Shown here piece after piece: positions 26,249-33,930 of a stretch of 64,000 nucleotides of DNA. Under the pieces are notes generated by a model. It saw nothing but the letters and a program-made list of their open reading frames with translations. It searched no databases and had not been told where the DNA came from. A program made the position numbers and the translations under genes. Within the stretch, counting starts at the first letter, position 1. The number at the start of each line of letters is the position of its first letter. Origin of the DNA: VFZP01 sp043730365 (lineage in GTDB: Bacteria > Acidobacteriota > Terriglobia > Bryobacterales > Bryobacteraceae). The stretch is taken from the NCBI GenBank assembly GCA_043730365.1, contig JAYTKJ010000868.1, positions 10,452 through 74,451 on the forward strand, in the 5' to 3' direction.

Positions 26249-26599
26249 ATGCATCCCGACCCCGCCTCCCTCATCCCCCTTCCCACCGCCGTCTTCCACA
26301 TTCTGGTCGCGCTGGCTGACCGTGACCGTCACGGCTACTCCATCATGCAGGACGTCGCGGCTCGCACGAACGAAAAGGTGCAGCTCAGTCCCGGCACGCT
26401 CTACAGTTCCATCCGCCGGATGCTGGAGCAAGGGTTGATCGAAGAGCTCACCACCAGTCCTGAGCCCTCCAACACCGATGAGCGGCGGCGTTACTATCGC
26501 CTCTCCCGCTTCGGGCGGCGCGTGGCAGCGGCTGAGGTAGACCGGTTGGACGCCATGCTCAAACAGGCTCGCGCCACCGGGTTGGTAACTGGCAGGTAG
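26249..26599 (+). CDS. PadR-family transcriptional regulator
   Basis: 116 aa; all of it is the PadR winged-helix domain: 'LPTAVFHILVALADRDRHGYSIMQDVAARTNEKVQLSPGTLYSSIRRMLEQGLIEE' followed by 'DERRRYYRLSRFGRRVAAAEVDRLDAMLKQARATG', the usual beta-hairpin wing and dimerisation helix. It ends 6 bp before an ADOP-type permease. In acidobacteria this PadR + permease arrangement is recurrent; the regulator presumably represses the permease until a ligand or drug is present. Start ATG 26,249 lies just after a dyad-rich promoter region. Confidence 0.93.
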   Translation: MHPDPASLIPLPTAVFHILVALADRDRHGYSIMQDVAARTNEKVQLSPGTLYSSIRRMLEQGLIEELTTSPEPSNTDERRRYYRLSRFGRRVAAAEVDRLDAMLKQARATGLVTGR

Positions 26600-26605
26600 C
26601 AACCG

Positions 26606-28210
26606 ATGCGCGCGCCTGGCATGTATCGCGCTCTCCTGTGGTGCTACCCATCCGCATTCCGGCAAGAGTATGGCGGCGAGATGCTGCAGTTGTTCGCCGA
26701 ACAATTGGGTGAAGCCCGGCAACGAGGCGGCTTGTTGCTGGAGGCACGGTTGTGGGCCCGCGCTACGTTCGATGCCGCGACAATCGGTCCAAAGGAGCAT
26801 GGGCACGTGATACTGCAAGACCTCAAATACGCCGGGCGAACGATGGCGGCCAATCCAGGCTTCACCGCCGTGGCGATCCTGTCGCTCGCGCTTGGCATCG
26901 GCGCCAATACTGCGATATTCAGCGTGTGGAACCGCGTCCTGATGGCGGCGCTGCCCGTCCAGGCTCCCGAGCAACTGGTGATGCTCACCGATCCCAACTC
27001 GTCGGGCGTTCAGGTGGGCTCATCCGATGGCGAGCGGGGGCTCATGACTTACGCCGAGTTTGAGCAGATCCACGATCAAGCCCAAGGCTTCGCCAGCGTG
27101 ATGGCCTCAGAGAGCAGTCTGGGCCGCTGGCCTCTACGCGTGGGCGACGGCGCCTGGACCGAAGTGCGGGGACGCATGGTCTCGGGCCGGTACTTTGCAG
27201 TGTTGGGCGTACCCGCGGCGATCGGGCGGACGTTTTCCGTCGAGGATGACCGCCAGGTTGCACCCCATGCTGTTATCAGCCACCAGTTTTGGCAGCGAAG
27301 CTTCGGCGGGGATCCTGGCGTCTTGGGGAAGGCCATCACGGTGCGCAAAGCCGCGCTCACCATCATCGGTGTCATGCCCGCGGGCTTCACCGCCGAGACC
27401 AGCGGGGACCAGCCGGACCTGTGGACGCCCCTACGCATGCAGTCCGGCCTTTCGCCTGGGAGCGATCGGCTCCGCGACACCGGCACCGAAAAAATCATGT
27501 GGCTCCATGTCTTCGGCCGGCTCACGCCGGGCGTGAGCATCGCACAGGCCAGCGCGTCGGCCAACGCCATCTTCAAGAACGGGCTCACGTCCTACTACGG
27601 CGCCGCCTTGCCTCCAGACAAGGCGCGAGAGTTTCTTAACCAGCGGCTGGTAGTCAAGCCGGCTGTCGGCGGGGCCTCCCGCATACGATCGCAGTTCGCC
27701 GATCCATTGAACATACTGCTGGCGGCGGTGGGTGTGGTGCTGCTGATCGCCTGCTGCAATGTGGCGAACTTGCTACTGGCGCGGGGCGCATCCCGCCGGC
27801 ACGAGATCGCCCTCCGTCTGTCGCTCGGAGCGAGTCGCGCGCGGCTCGTGCGGCAACTATTGACGGAGAGCTTGAGTCTGGCTGTCGCCGGCGGCATGGC
27901 TGGACTCGTGTTGGCCTCCGGTTTCCATCGCGGCCTGCTCTGGTTAATGTCGGATGCCGCGCCGGATCTCCGCCTGGATTTTGGCCTTGAGCCTCGGGTC
28001 TTGGCCTTCAGCTTTGCCGTGACGCTGGCGGCGGCGGTGGTGTTCGGCGTGCTACCCGCCCTGCTCGCCACCAAGGCCGATGCTAGCGAGTCTTTCAAAG
28101 GGCAGGGCCGTACGTCCTCCGGTTCGGCGGGGCAATTGCGCTGGGCCGCATTCTGGTGGCGGCACAATTGGCTCTCTCTTTGCCACTCCTGGCCGGCGCG
28201 GGCCTACTGA
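26606..28210 (+). CDS. ADOP-type ABC permease, N-terminal piece of a frameshifted gene
   Basis: 534 aa; the first ~55 residues are the 'prefix' domain ('YRALLWCYPSAFRQEYGGEMLQLFAEQLGEARQRGG'), then a membrane span ('FTAVAILSLALGIGANTAIFSVWN'), a MacB-type periplasmic core (~110-320) and an FtsX membrane region ('LNILLAAVGVVLLIACCNVANLLLARGASRRHEIALRLSLGASRARLVRQLLTESLSLAVAGGMAGLVLA', ending with a further span 'VTLAAAVVFGVLPALLATKADASESFKGQG'). The reading frame then degenerates ('WAAFWWRHNWLSLCHSWPARAY') while the expected continuation is in the next frame from about 28,140. One inserted base near 28,139 joins the pieces into a ~902-aa protein, the normal ADOP length. As written this is half a permease. 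Confidence 0.85.
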   Translation: MRAPGMYRALLWCYPSAFRQEYGGEMLQLFAEQLGEARQRGGLLLEARLWARATFDAATIGPKEHGHVILQDLKYAGRTMAANPGFTAVAILSLALGIGANTAIFSVWNRVLMAALPVQAPEQLVMLTDPNSSGVQVGSSDGERGLMTYAEFEQIHDQAQGFASVMASESSLGRWPLRVGDGAWTEVRGRMVSGRYFAVLGVPAAIGRTFSVEDDRQVAPHAVISHQFWQRSFGGDPGVLGKAITVRKAALTIIGVMPAGFTAETSGDQPDLWTPLRMQSGLSPGSDRLRDTGTEKIMWLHVFGRLTPGVSIAQASASANAIFKNGLTSYYGAALPPDKAREFLNQRLVVKPAVGGASRIRSQFADPLNILLAAVGVVLLIACCNVANLLLARGASRRHEIALRLSLGASRARLVRQLLTESLSLAVAGGMAGLVLASGFHRGLLWLMSDAAPDLRLDFGLEPRVLAFSFAVTLAAAVVFGVLPALLATKADASESFKGQGRTSSGSAGQLRWAAFWWRHNWLSLCHSWPARAY

Positions 28211-29313
28211 TTCGAACTTTGAGCAATCTCAAGAACGTCGATCTCGGTTACGCGCGTGAACAACTGGTGGTGGCGCGCGTGGACGCGGCTGTGGCCGGAT
28301 ATGAATCGCCTCGGCGTGTGGCCTTGTACAACGAGCTCCGGGAGGAGTTCAAACGACTGCCGGGGGTGCGGGCGGCGAGCTATTCCGAGAACGGACTGTT
28401 CAGCGGCCACGATTCGGCTGACGAAATCGAAGTCGAGGGCTACACGCGCAAAGGGTCCGGCGATGAGGGAGCGCGGTGGGATCAGGTTGGGCCCGAGTAC
28501 TTTACCATGTTGAAGGTGCGGCTCCTCGCGGGCCGCGATATCAACGAAGCCGATCAAGCCGGAGCGCCCAAGGTGTGCGTGATCAACGAGAGCTTTGCCA
28601 AGCAGTTTTTCGCCAACCGCAATCCGCTCGGTATGCGCATCACTACGATCTACGCAGACCAGCGGCGGGTCCACCAAATCGTCGGTGTGGCCCAGGACAC
28701 GCGCACACATCAGTTGCGCGGCAAAGTGCGCCCGCGTTACTTCGTGCCGCTCACGCAGCCCTTGGGCGAGGGTGACGGCACGGTGTTTCTAGTGCGAACG
28801 GCAACCGACCCCGCGCCAGTGCTGAAAGCGATAGAGGCGACGATCCGGCGCAAGGATCCTGCCATCGGCATCGTTCACATCGATGTGATTGAGGACCGGG
28901 TCAACCGGCGCTTGGCGCAGGATCAGATCATGGCCAGGCTCGCGGCCTGTTTTGGTTTGGCGGCGATTCTCTTGGCCGCTGTAGGCCTCTACGGAGTGCT
29001 GTCGTATGGTGTGGCGCGGCGTCGCTCTGAGATTGGAATCCGCATCGCGCTGGGCGCTCTGCCTCGCCGCATTGTTGGCATGATTCTGCAGGAAGCCGCG
29101 GTGACGGTGGTGGCGGGTCTGGTGCTCGGTGCGGGCCTCGCCTACGCAGGGTCAAGGTGGATCGCCAGTCAACTCTACGGAGTGATGCCGAACGATCCGC
29201 TGACGCTCGCCTCCGCTGTGGAACTCCTAATCCTGATCGCCCTGCTCGCGGCGTATTTGCCCGCGCGCCGCGCCTCGCGAGTGGAGCCGATGACGGCACT
29301 GCGGCAGGACTGA
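28156..29313 (+). CDS. ADOP-type ABC permease, C-terminal piece of a frameshifted gene
   Basis: 385 aa in the +1-shifted frame; the sequence of the preceding piece continues here ('LALSLPLLAGAGLLIRTLSNLKNVDLGY'). GTG 28,156 is only the first start codon in frame, and the true coding sequence runs back to about 28,140. It contains the second MacB periplasmic core ('LLAGRDINEADQAGAPKVCVINESFAKQFFANRNPLGMRI', 'IVGVAQDTRTHQLRGKVRPRYFVPL') and the second FtsX four-helix region ('RLAACFGLAAILLAAVGLYGVLSYGVARRRSEIGIRIALGALPRRIVGMIL', ending 'LAAYLPARRASRVEPMTALR', the diagnostic last motif). ADOP permeases lack an ATPase of their own. Stop TGA at 29,311-29,313. Confidence 0.85.
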   Translation: MAAQLALSLPLLAGAGLLIRTLSNLKNVDLGYAREQLVVARVDAAVAGYESPRRVALYNELREEFKRLPGVRAASYSENGLFSGHDSADEIEVEGYTRKGSGDEGARWDQVGPEYFTMLKVRLLAGRDINEADQAGAPKVCVINESFAKQFFANRNPLGMRITTIYADQRRVHQIVGVAQDTRTHQLRGKVRPRYFVPLTQPLGEGDGTVFLVRTATDPAPVLKAIEATIRRKDPAIGIVHIDVIEDRVNRRLAQDQIMARLAACFGLAAILLAAVGLYGVLSYGVARRRSEIGIRIALGALPRRIVGMILQEAAVTVVAGLVLGAGLAYAGSRWIASQLYGVMPNDPLTLASAVELLILIALLAAYLPARRASRVEPMTALRQD

Positions 29314-29712
29314 TCCTACGTGAGGCAAACCCGGTCGCCGGGCCGCAGGCGGCCCCTTCACTCCGTCGCTCACGCCCGCTGGGGTGGCGTTTTGGCTGGC
29401 GAAGTTCAGCGCTCGATCCGCGCTTCCGAACCACGGCGAGCCACCGGAATCCTGGACACGCCGTGGCCGACTGCCCGGCCACGTCACCGCACCGTTCATC
29501 ATCGTGGCCCCGCTGCCGGCAAAGATCTCCCACTTGCCGGGATGGGCCTCGTTGACGCCTCCGGTCGGCAGTGACGTGCCTCCGGCCGCGTATTGGCGAG
29601 ATTCCGAGGCACTCAGAACATGCCTTTGGGCGAAGCCGGCGGCCGCCTGTTGGCTCCCGATGGGTTCAAAATATTTCGCCACACTGCAACTCCGCGATAT
29701 ACTCACTCCCAT
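29314..29712. other. ~400-bp spacer with no recognisable gene
   Basis: GC-rich spacer between the permease and the enolase-superfamily gene. Open frames of 70-170 codons exist on both strands, as expected from composition, but none has a signal peptide, family motif or ribosome site I can recognise. The 5' part (29,330-29,390) has a dense run of GCC/GGC dyads around 'CGCCGGGCCGCAGGCGG'. Close to the 3' end, TATACT at 29,698-29,703 could be a -10 box, with a weak -35 (TTCGCC) 17 bp upstream, for the gene at 29,713; if so it is leaderless. Confidence 0.4.
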
Positions 29713-30846
29713 ATGTCCACTGCACAAGCGGTCCGCCGCGCGCGGCTGCAATCGATGATGGCGTGGCAGGCCTCGGCCGCCCCGCCTGACCAGTTGGCGA
29801 TCAAGGATCTGCGTGCTTACCCGCTACGCGAGCCGGACTCGGGCCGGAGCTTCACCATGCTCCGTGTGGAGTCCGTCAATGGCTTGATCGGCTGGGGCGA
29901 GTGCGGCGCTGCGATCCCGCCGTCCGAGATGGTGGCCGCCAAACTGGTCCTCGTTGGTCTGGCGGCCAATTCCTACGAAGTGGCTTGGCGAAGGCTCACC
30001 GCTGCGCCAGCGCTCCGGCCCGCCATCGACATGGCGCTGCTCGACATTGCCGCGCAGCAATCCAAGGCTCCCGTCTATCAATTACTCGGCGGACCAACGC
30101 GCACCAAATGCCGCGCCTATGTACCGCTTGAAGGGCCAGCGGCGCTTGAGCGCACTCAGCAAGCCGGCCACAAAGCCTTCGGCGTCCCGGCCCCACCCAA
30201 TGAATGGCGTAACGCGGGCAAGCCCTATGTGGACAAGGCCACCGCGCTAATGCAAATGATGCGTCGCGCGGCCGGCCCCGGCTATGACTTTGTGCTTGAC
30301 GGGGGTGGGCGCATGACGCCGGGCGACGCGCAATCGATCGCCGCCGCGTTCGAGAAATTTCACCTGCTGTGTTTTGACGAGCCGGTCGTCTCCACCAACC
30401 TCGGAGCCGTGAGAAAAATTTCCGGTGAGAGCGTCACGCCGCTCGGGTTCGGGCGGACTCTGACCACTGCGGGCGGATTTGAAGATCTGCTCCGCGAAGA
30501 CAGTGTGGACTTGCTCCGGCCCAGCTTGGCGCGCCACGGTGTCTCGCAAATCAAGCGCATTGCGGCGATCGCCGAAGCCTACTACGTTGCCGTCGCGCCC
30601 TATCACGATGGCGGGCCGTTGGGCACGCTGGCCGGGCTACACCTGGCTGCATCCATTCCGAATTTCTTCATCCAGCAGATTCCATCGCCCGCCTCTGAGC
30701 GCGATCGCGCCATGCGCAACTCGCTGCTCAGCGAAGACGTCGAAAAGGTGAGCGCCGGTTTTGCCGCGCTCCCGAATGCAGCCGGATGGGGCGTGCGAGT
30801 GAACGAGGCCGCCGTCGAACGCTACAGCCAGGAGGCGAGAGGTTAG
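29713..30846 (+). CDS. Enolase-superfamily (mandelate racemase/muconate lactonizing-type) protein
   Basis: 377 aa from ATG 29,713; the frame is open further upstream but those residues look non-coding. N-terminal capping domain ('DLRAYPLREPDSGRSFTMLRVESVNGLIGWGECGAAIPP') and barrel ('ALRPAIDMALLDIAAQQSKAPVYQLLGGPTRTKCRAYV'). Barrel ligands: Asp in 'FVLDGGGR' and Glu in 'CFDEPVV' are present, but the third metal ligand, normally the Glu of GER, is replaced: 'LGFGRTLTTAGGFEDLL'. A His that could act as base is in 'APYHDGGPLGTLAGLHLAAS'. It may be a non-canonical or inactive member. It overlaps a same-strand partner with a full set of ligands, starting 2 bases after its stop. Confidence 0.85.
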   Translation: MSTAQAVRRARLQSMMAWQASAAPPDQLAIKDLRAYPLREPDSGRSFTMLRVESVNGLIGWGECGAAIPPSEMVAAKLVLVGLAANSYEVAWRRLTAAPALRPAIDMALLDIAAQQSKAPVYQLLGGPTRTKCRAYVPLEGPAALERTQQAGHKAFGVPAPPNEWRNAGKPYVDKATALMQMMRRAAGPGYDFVLDGGGRMTPGDAQSIAAAFEKFHLLCFDEPVVSTNLGAVRKISGESVTPLGFGRTLTTAGGFEDLLREDSVDLLRPSLARHGVSQIKRIAAIAEAYYVAVAPYHDGGPLGTLAGLHLAASIPNFFIQQIPSPASERDRAMRNSLLSEDVEKVSAGFAALPNAAGWGVRVNEAAVERYSQEARG

Positions 30847-30847
30847 T

Positions 30848-32155
30848 ATGCAACGCCGACATTTTCTTTCCGGCCTGGCCCTGTCCGGCGCCGCCCGTGG
30901 CGCCATCGATTGTGGCTGCGCGATGATGCCGCAGACCCAATCCGGCCCCGTGGGCGCCGACGCGTTTGGGCCCGCAGGATCCAGGGCCCGCATCACGGCC
31001 GTTAAAGTTTTCGGCGTTTCGCTGACGCCGGATTCGGACCGCCCCTACGTGTTCGTCAAAATCGAAACCAATCAGCCGGGCCTCGTGGGATGGGGCGAGG
31101 CGACGCTCGAAGGCAAGGCCGCCGCCACCATGGCTTGCGTCGAAGACTTCCGCGAATTTCTCATTGGGCATGACCCGATGCTGGTAGAGCACCACTGGCA
31201 ATCGATGTACGTGCATTCGTTCTACCGGGCTGGTCCCGTCATGGGTTCCGCGATTTCCGGTATCGATCAGGCGTTGTGGGACATCCGCGGCAAGATGCTG
31301 GGCCAGCCGATCTACAAGCTGCTCGGCGGCCCCAACGATCCGCGCGGCGTGCGCGGCTACTATCATCTGCGCGCGGGCAACAAGGAACAGCGTCTTGAGT
31401 CCCGCGAGATTGCCAAGAAGGAGGGCATCACCTGCTTCAAGACCGGCATCCCCGGCTACTACGAATGGATCGAGACGAACGACAAGATTTCAGCTGCGAT
31501 CAAGAGCCTGCAGGAACTGCGTGAAGACATGGGACCCGAGCTGGACATCGGCGTCGACTTTCACGCCAAGACCAGCCCGGCTGTGGCCTCGATCATCATC
31601 AAGGAGATCGAATCTCTCAATCTGCTGTTTGTCGAAGAGCCGTGCCCGCCGGAGAATGTGAAGGCGATGGCCAAGATTGCGCGCCGTACCACCACGCCCA
31701 TTGCAACCGGGGAGCGGCTGGTTGCGTCCTACTCTTGCAGGGAACTACTCGAGTTGGGCGTGATCGACATTCTCCAGTGCGATATCAACCACACCGGTGG
31801 CATCACCGCGTTGTGGAAGGCGGCGGCCCTGGCCGATGCCTCGGGTGTCTCCATGGCGCCACATGCCTGCGAAGGGCCGATCGGCGGCCTGGCCACCATC
31901 CACGTAGACGCTGCGGCTCCCAATTTCCTGGTGCAGGAAATCTGCTCGGGTGTGAAGCCGGATACAAAGGAGTTGGTCTGGCAGGAATGGCTCGGTTTCC
32001 CTGCCATGCGCATGACAAACGGCCGCTTCCCGCTGCCCACTAAACCCGGACTCGGATTTGACCTGGACGAAGCCAAGTTCAAAAAATACCCTTTTGGCGG
32101 TACCAAACCGATGGCGCGCGTGTTCCACGAGGATGGATCCGTAGCTGAGTGGTAG
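30848..32155 (+). CDS. Enolase-superfamily protein, galactonate dehydratase (DgoD)-like, with Tat-type leader
   Basis: 435 aa. The first ~30 residues look like a twin-arginine leader ('MQRRHFLSGLALSGAARGAI'), unusual for a sugar-acid dehydratase and seen in some acidobacterial members. The enzyme has 'GWGEATLEGKAAATMACVEDFREFLIGHDPMLVEHHWQSMY' and 'GSAISGIDQALWDIRGKMLGQPIYKLLGGP', strongly DgoD-like. Metal ligands are complete: Asp in 'IGVDFHAK', Glu in 'FVEEPCPPEN', Glu in 'IATGERLVASY'; a catalytic His is in 'MAPHACEGPIGGLATIHVDAAAPNFLVQE'. Probable reaction: dehydration of a sugar acid such as D-galactonate; the true substrate is not determined. It ends directly at the sigma factor ATG. 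Confidence 0.85.
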   Translation: MQRRHFLSGLALSGAARGAIDCGCAMMPQTQSGPVGADAFGPAGSRARITAVKVFGVSLTPDSDRPYVFVKIETNQPGLVGWGEATLEGKAAATMACVEDFREFLIGHDPMLVEHHWQSMYVHSFYRAGPVMGSAISGIDQALWDIRGKMLGQPIYKLLGGPNDPRGVRGYYHLRAGNKEQRLESREIAKKEGITCFKTGIPGYYEWIETNDKISAAIKSLQELREDMGPELDIGVDFHAKTSPAVASIIIKEIESLNLLFVEEPCPPENVKAMAKIARRTTTPIATGERLVASYSCRELLELGVIDILQCDINHTGGITALWKAAALADASGVSMAPHACEGPIGGLATIHVDAAAPNFLVQEICSGVKPDTKELVWQEWLGFPAMRMTNGRFPLPTKPGLGFDLDEAKFKKYPFGGTKPMARVFHEDGSVAEW

Positions 32156-32662
32156 ATGACCGGCACCCGCGAACAACTCCTGACCGGGCTTCGTGAAAGG
32201 ATCGTCGCCTACGCGGCATCTCGTGTAGGGAGAGACTTTGCCGAGGATCTTGCGCAGGAGGTTTTGTTGGTCCTGGAAGCCAAATACGGATATCTTGAAA
32301 CAGTGGAGGATCTGGTGCCCGTCTCGTTCCAGATTCTTCGCTTCAAGATGCAGGACCTTCGGCGCAAACAGTCGAGGCGCGGGGAGTTCACGGCCATTGA
32401 TGCTTCGACGCTGCCGCTGGCCGATACCGGCGAGGGACAACTGGCGGCGCTTGAACGCGAGGAGTTGCTCTCGCGGTTGCGTGCTGCGCTCGAAACAATG
32501 GAAGGCCGTTGCCGTGAGATGTTCAAGTTGAAGCTCGAGGGGCTGAGCTTCCCCGACATACAGCGCCGGATGCAAGCTGCCAATATCAACACGGTCTACA
32601 CCTGGGATTTCCGGTGCCGCAAATTGCTGCTTGAGCAGCTGGCGGCGGGGAGGAAGTCATGA
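32156..32662 (+). CDS. ECF-type RNA polymerase sigma factor
   Basis: 168 aa. Region 2 is 'LTGLRERIVAYAASRVGRDFAEDLAQEVLLVLEAKYG' and '...VPVSFQILRFKMQDLRRKQSRR' (-10 binding and melting); region 4 is 'LEGLSFPDIQRRMQAANINTVYTWDFRCRKLLLEQL', with the expected helix-turn-helix. It is somewhat short with a modified region 4 ('INTVYTWDFRCRKLL'), typical of acidobacterial ECF subgroups. It abuts the previous gene and overlaps the next by ATGA, which encodes a membrane protein with a large extracytoplasmic part, so the two form a sigma/anti-sigma pair. Confidence 0.88.
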   Translation: MTGTREQLLTGLRERIVAYAASRVGRDFAEDLAQEVLLVLEAKYGYLETVEDLVPVSFQILRFKMQDLRRKQSRRGEFTAIDASTLPLADTGEGQLAALEREELLSRLRAALETMEGRCREMFKLKLEGLSFPDIQRRMQAANINTVYTWDFRCRKLLLEQLAAGRKS

Positions 32663-33930
32663 GCGCGGAAGCATCCAACCATGACCGCGCCGAAAAGCTG
32701 ATCGGCGGTTGGGTGGCCGGTACCCTCACCAAGGAAGAGCGGAAACTGCTCCTCGACGCCTCGCTCAGCAATCAGGCTCTGTTTGATGCGTTGGCCGACG
32801 AAGAGGGGATGCGTGAGTTGCTCGCTGATCCCACGGTCCGCCGCCAGCTCTCGGCCTTGCTGGCGAGTAGTTCGCAGCCGGTTGCCGCCGCGCCGGCATC
32901 TCTCGAAACTTGGTGGCGTTGGCTTTTCCGTCCAGCGCCGATGGCGGCCTTCAGCGCCGGGGTCCTGGCCGTGCTGGCCTTTGTTGTTGTGCGGCCAGGC
33001 TTCGTTGAAACGCCAGCGCAACAGATAGCGCCGGTGGGTGCGTCGAGCGAGGCGAAAGCGATGGACGCCGCGATTGCGCCCGCAGAGGAAAAGCCGAAGA
33101 ATATGGTGGCCGTCCCAAGCCAGGGTGAGCTCCGTCGACACACTTCCGCCACGCCTGCTCCCTCCCAACCCGTCGTTCTTGCCGACAAGCTGGCTAAGGT
33201 GGCTGAGCCCGTAGATATCGCCGCCTCCTCATCGAATAAGATGCGCGAGAACGAAGCCAAGCCTGCTTTGCTGGCCCAAGCGCCGCCGCCTCCTCCGCCC
33301 GCTTCCTCTCCCGCGAAGAAAGCGGAAGAAGGCCGAGCCGAGGCCGTCTCTGTCACTGCGGCCGCGCCGCCATTGGTTGTCCAGGCGCCTCGCGAACAAG
33401 CCGTCACCAACAGTCCAGTCCTGGCCGAGCGGGCCGACGAAGCCAAGGCCAAGCGCGCCGCCGCCGCCCCGGTTGCGCCTCCCATCCGGTATCGCGTCGA
33501 GCGCCAGCAGCCGGGTGGGGAATGGGTGGAGTTCGGTGGCGAACTCAGCCCCGGCACTCGAGCCCGCATCGCCATCGACTCAACTCAAGCCGGACAGCTG
33601 ACCATCCGTTCCGGAAGCCAGACCTTGAGTTTGGCGGTGACACCCCGTCAGACCGTGCATTTCCCTGCCGAGGGGAATCTGCCTGCTGACCGCGGCGAAC
33701 GTGAGGTGGCGATCTTGTTTCAGCCCGGCCCCGGCTTGCAAGCCGCCGCCGATAGCAGTCTGCGCCAAACCGCCCAAACACGCTACCGCACGATGCAACA
33801 GCAAGCGCAGCCGGGAGGTGGACCCATGGCGGGAATCGGCGGAACCCAACAAGCCTCGCAACAGAAAGACTCCACCCTTGTAGCCGCCCCAGGCGACTAT
33901 AGCGTCACAGTGCGAATGCGTTATCGCTAG
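32659..33930 (+). CDS. Putative anti-sigma factor, single-pass membrane protein
   Basis: 423 aa. The N-terminal ~75 residues ('NHDRAEKLIGGWVAGTLTKEERKLLLDASLSNQALFDALADEEGMRELLADPTVRRQL') form an anti-sigma-like helical domain. A membrane span at about 95-112 ('PMAAFSAGVLAVLAFVVVRPG') follows, then a long Ala/Pro-rich stalk (~115-270, many PAPP and KAEE segments) and a C-terminal domain ('RYRVERQQPGGEWVEFGGELSPGTRARIAIDSTQAGQLTIRSG', 'GEREVAILFQPGPGLQ'). No zinc-binding HxxxCxxC is seen. It overlaps the sigma gene by 4 bases (ATGA), as expected for translational coupling. Function inferred from context. Confidence 0.75.
   Translation: MSAEASNHDRAEKLIGGWVAGTLTKEERKLLLDASLSNQALFDALADEEGMRELLADPTVRRQLSALLASSSQPVAAAPASLETWWRWLFRPAPMAAFSAGVLAVLAFVVVRPGFVETPAQQIAPVGASSEAKAMDAAIAPAEEKPKNMVAVPSQGELRRHTSATPAPSQPVVLADKLAKVAEPVDIAASSSNKMRENEAKPALLAQAPPPPPPASSPAKKAEEGRAEAVSVTAAAPPLVVQAPREQAVTNSPVLAERADEAKAKRAAAAPVAPPIRYRVERQQPGGEWVEFGGELSPGTRARIAIDSTQAGQLTIRSGSQTLSLAVTPRQTVHFPAEGNLPADRGEREVAILFQPGPGLQAAADSSLRQTAQTRYRTMQQQAQPGGGPMAGIGGTQQASQQKDSTLVAAPGDYSVTVRMRYR

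Noticed and set aside
29227..29751. A 174-codon (-) frame over the end of the permease and the following spacer
   Set aside because: It partly runs antisense to a real gene and has no ribosome site, signal peptide or family motif.
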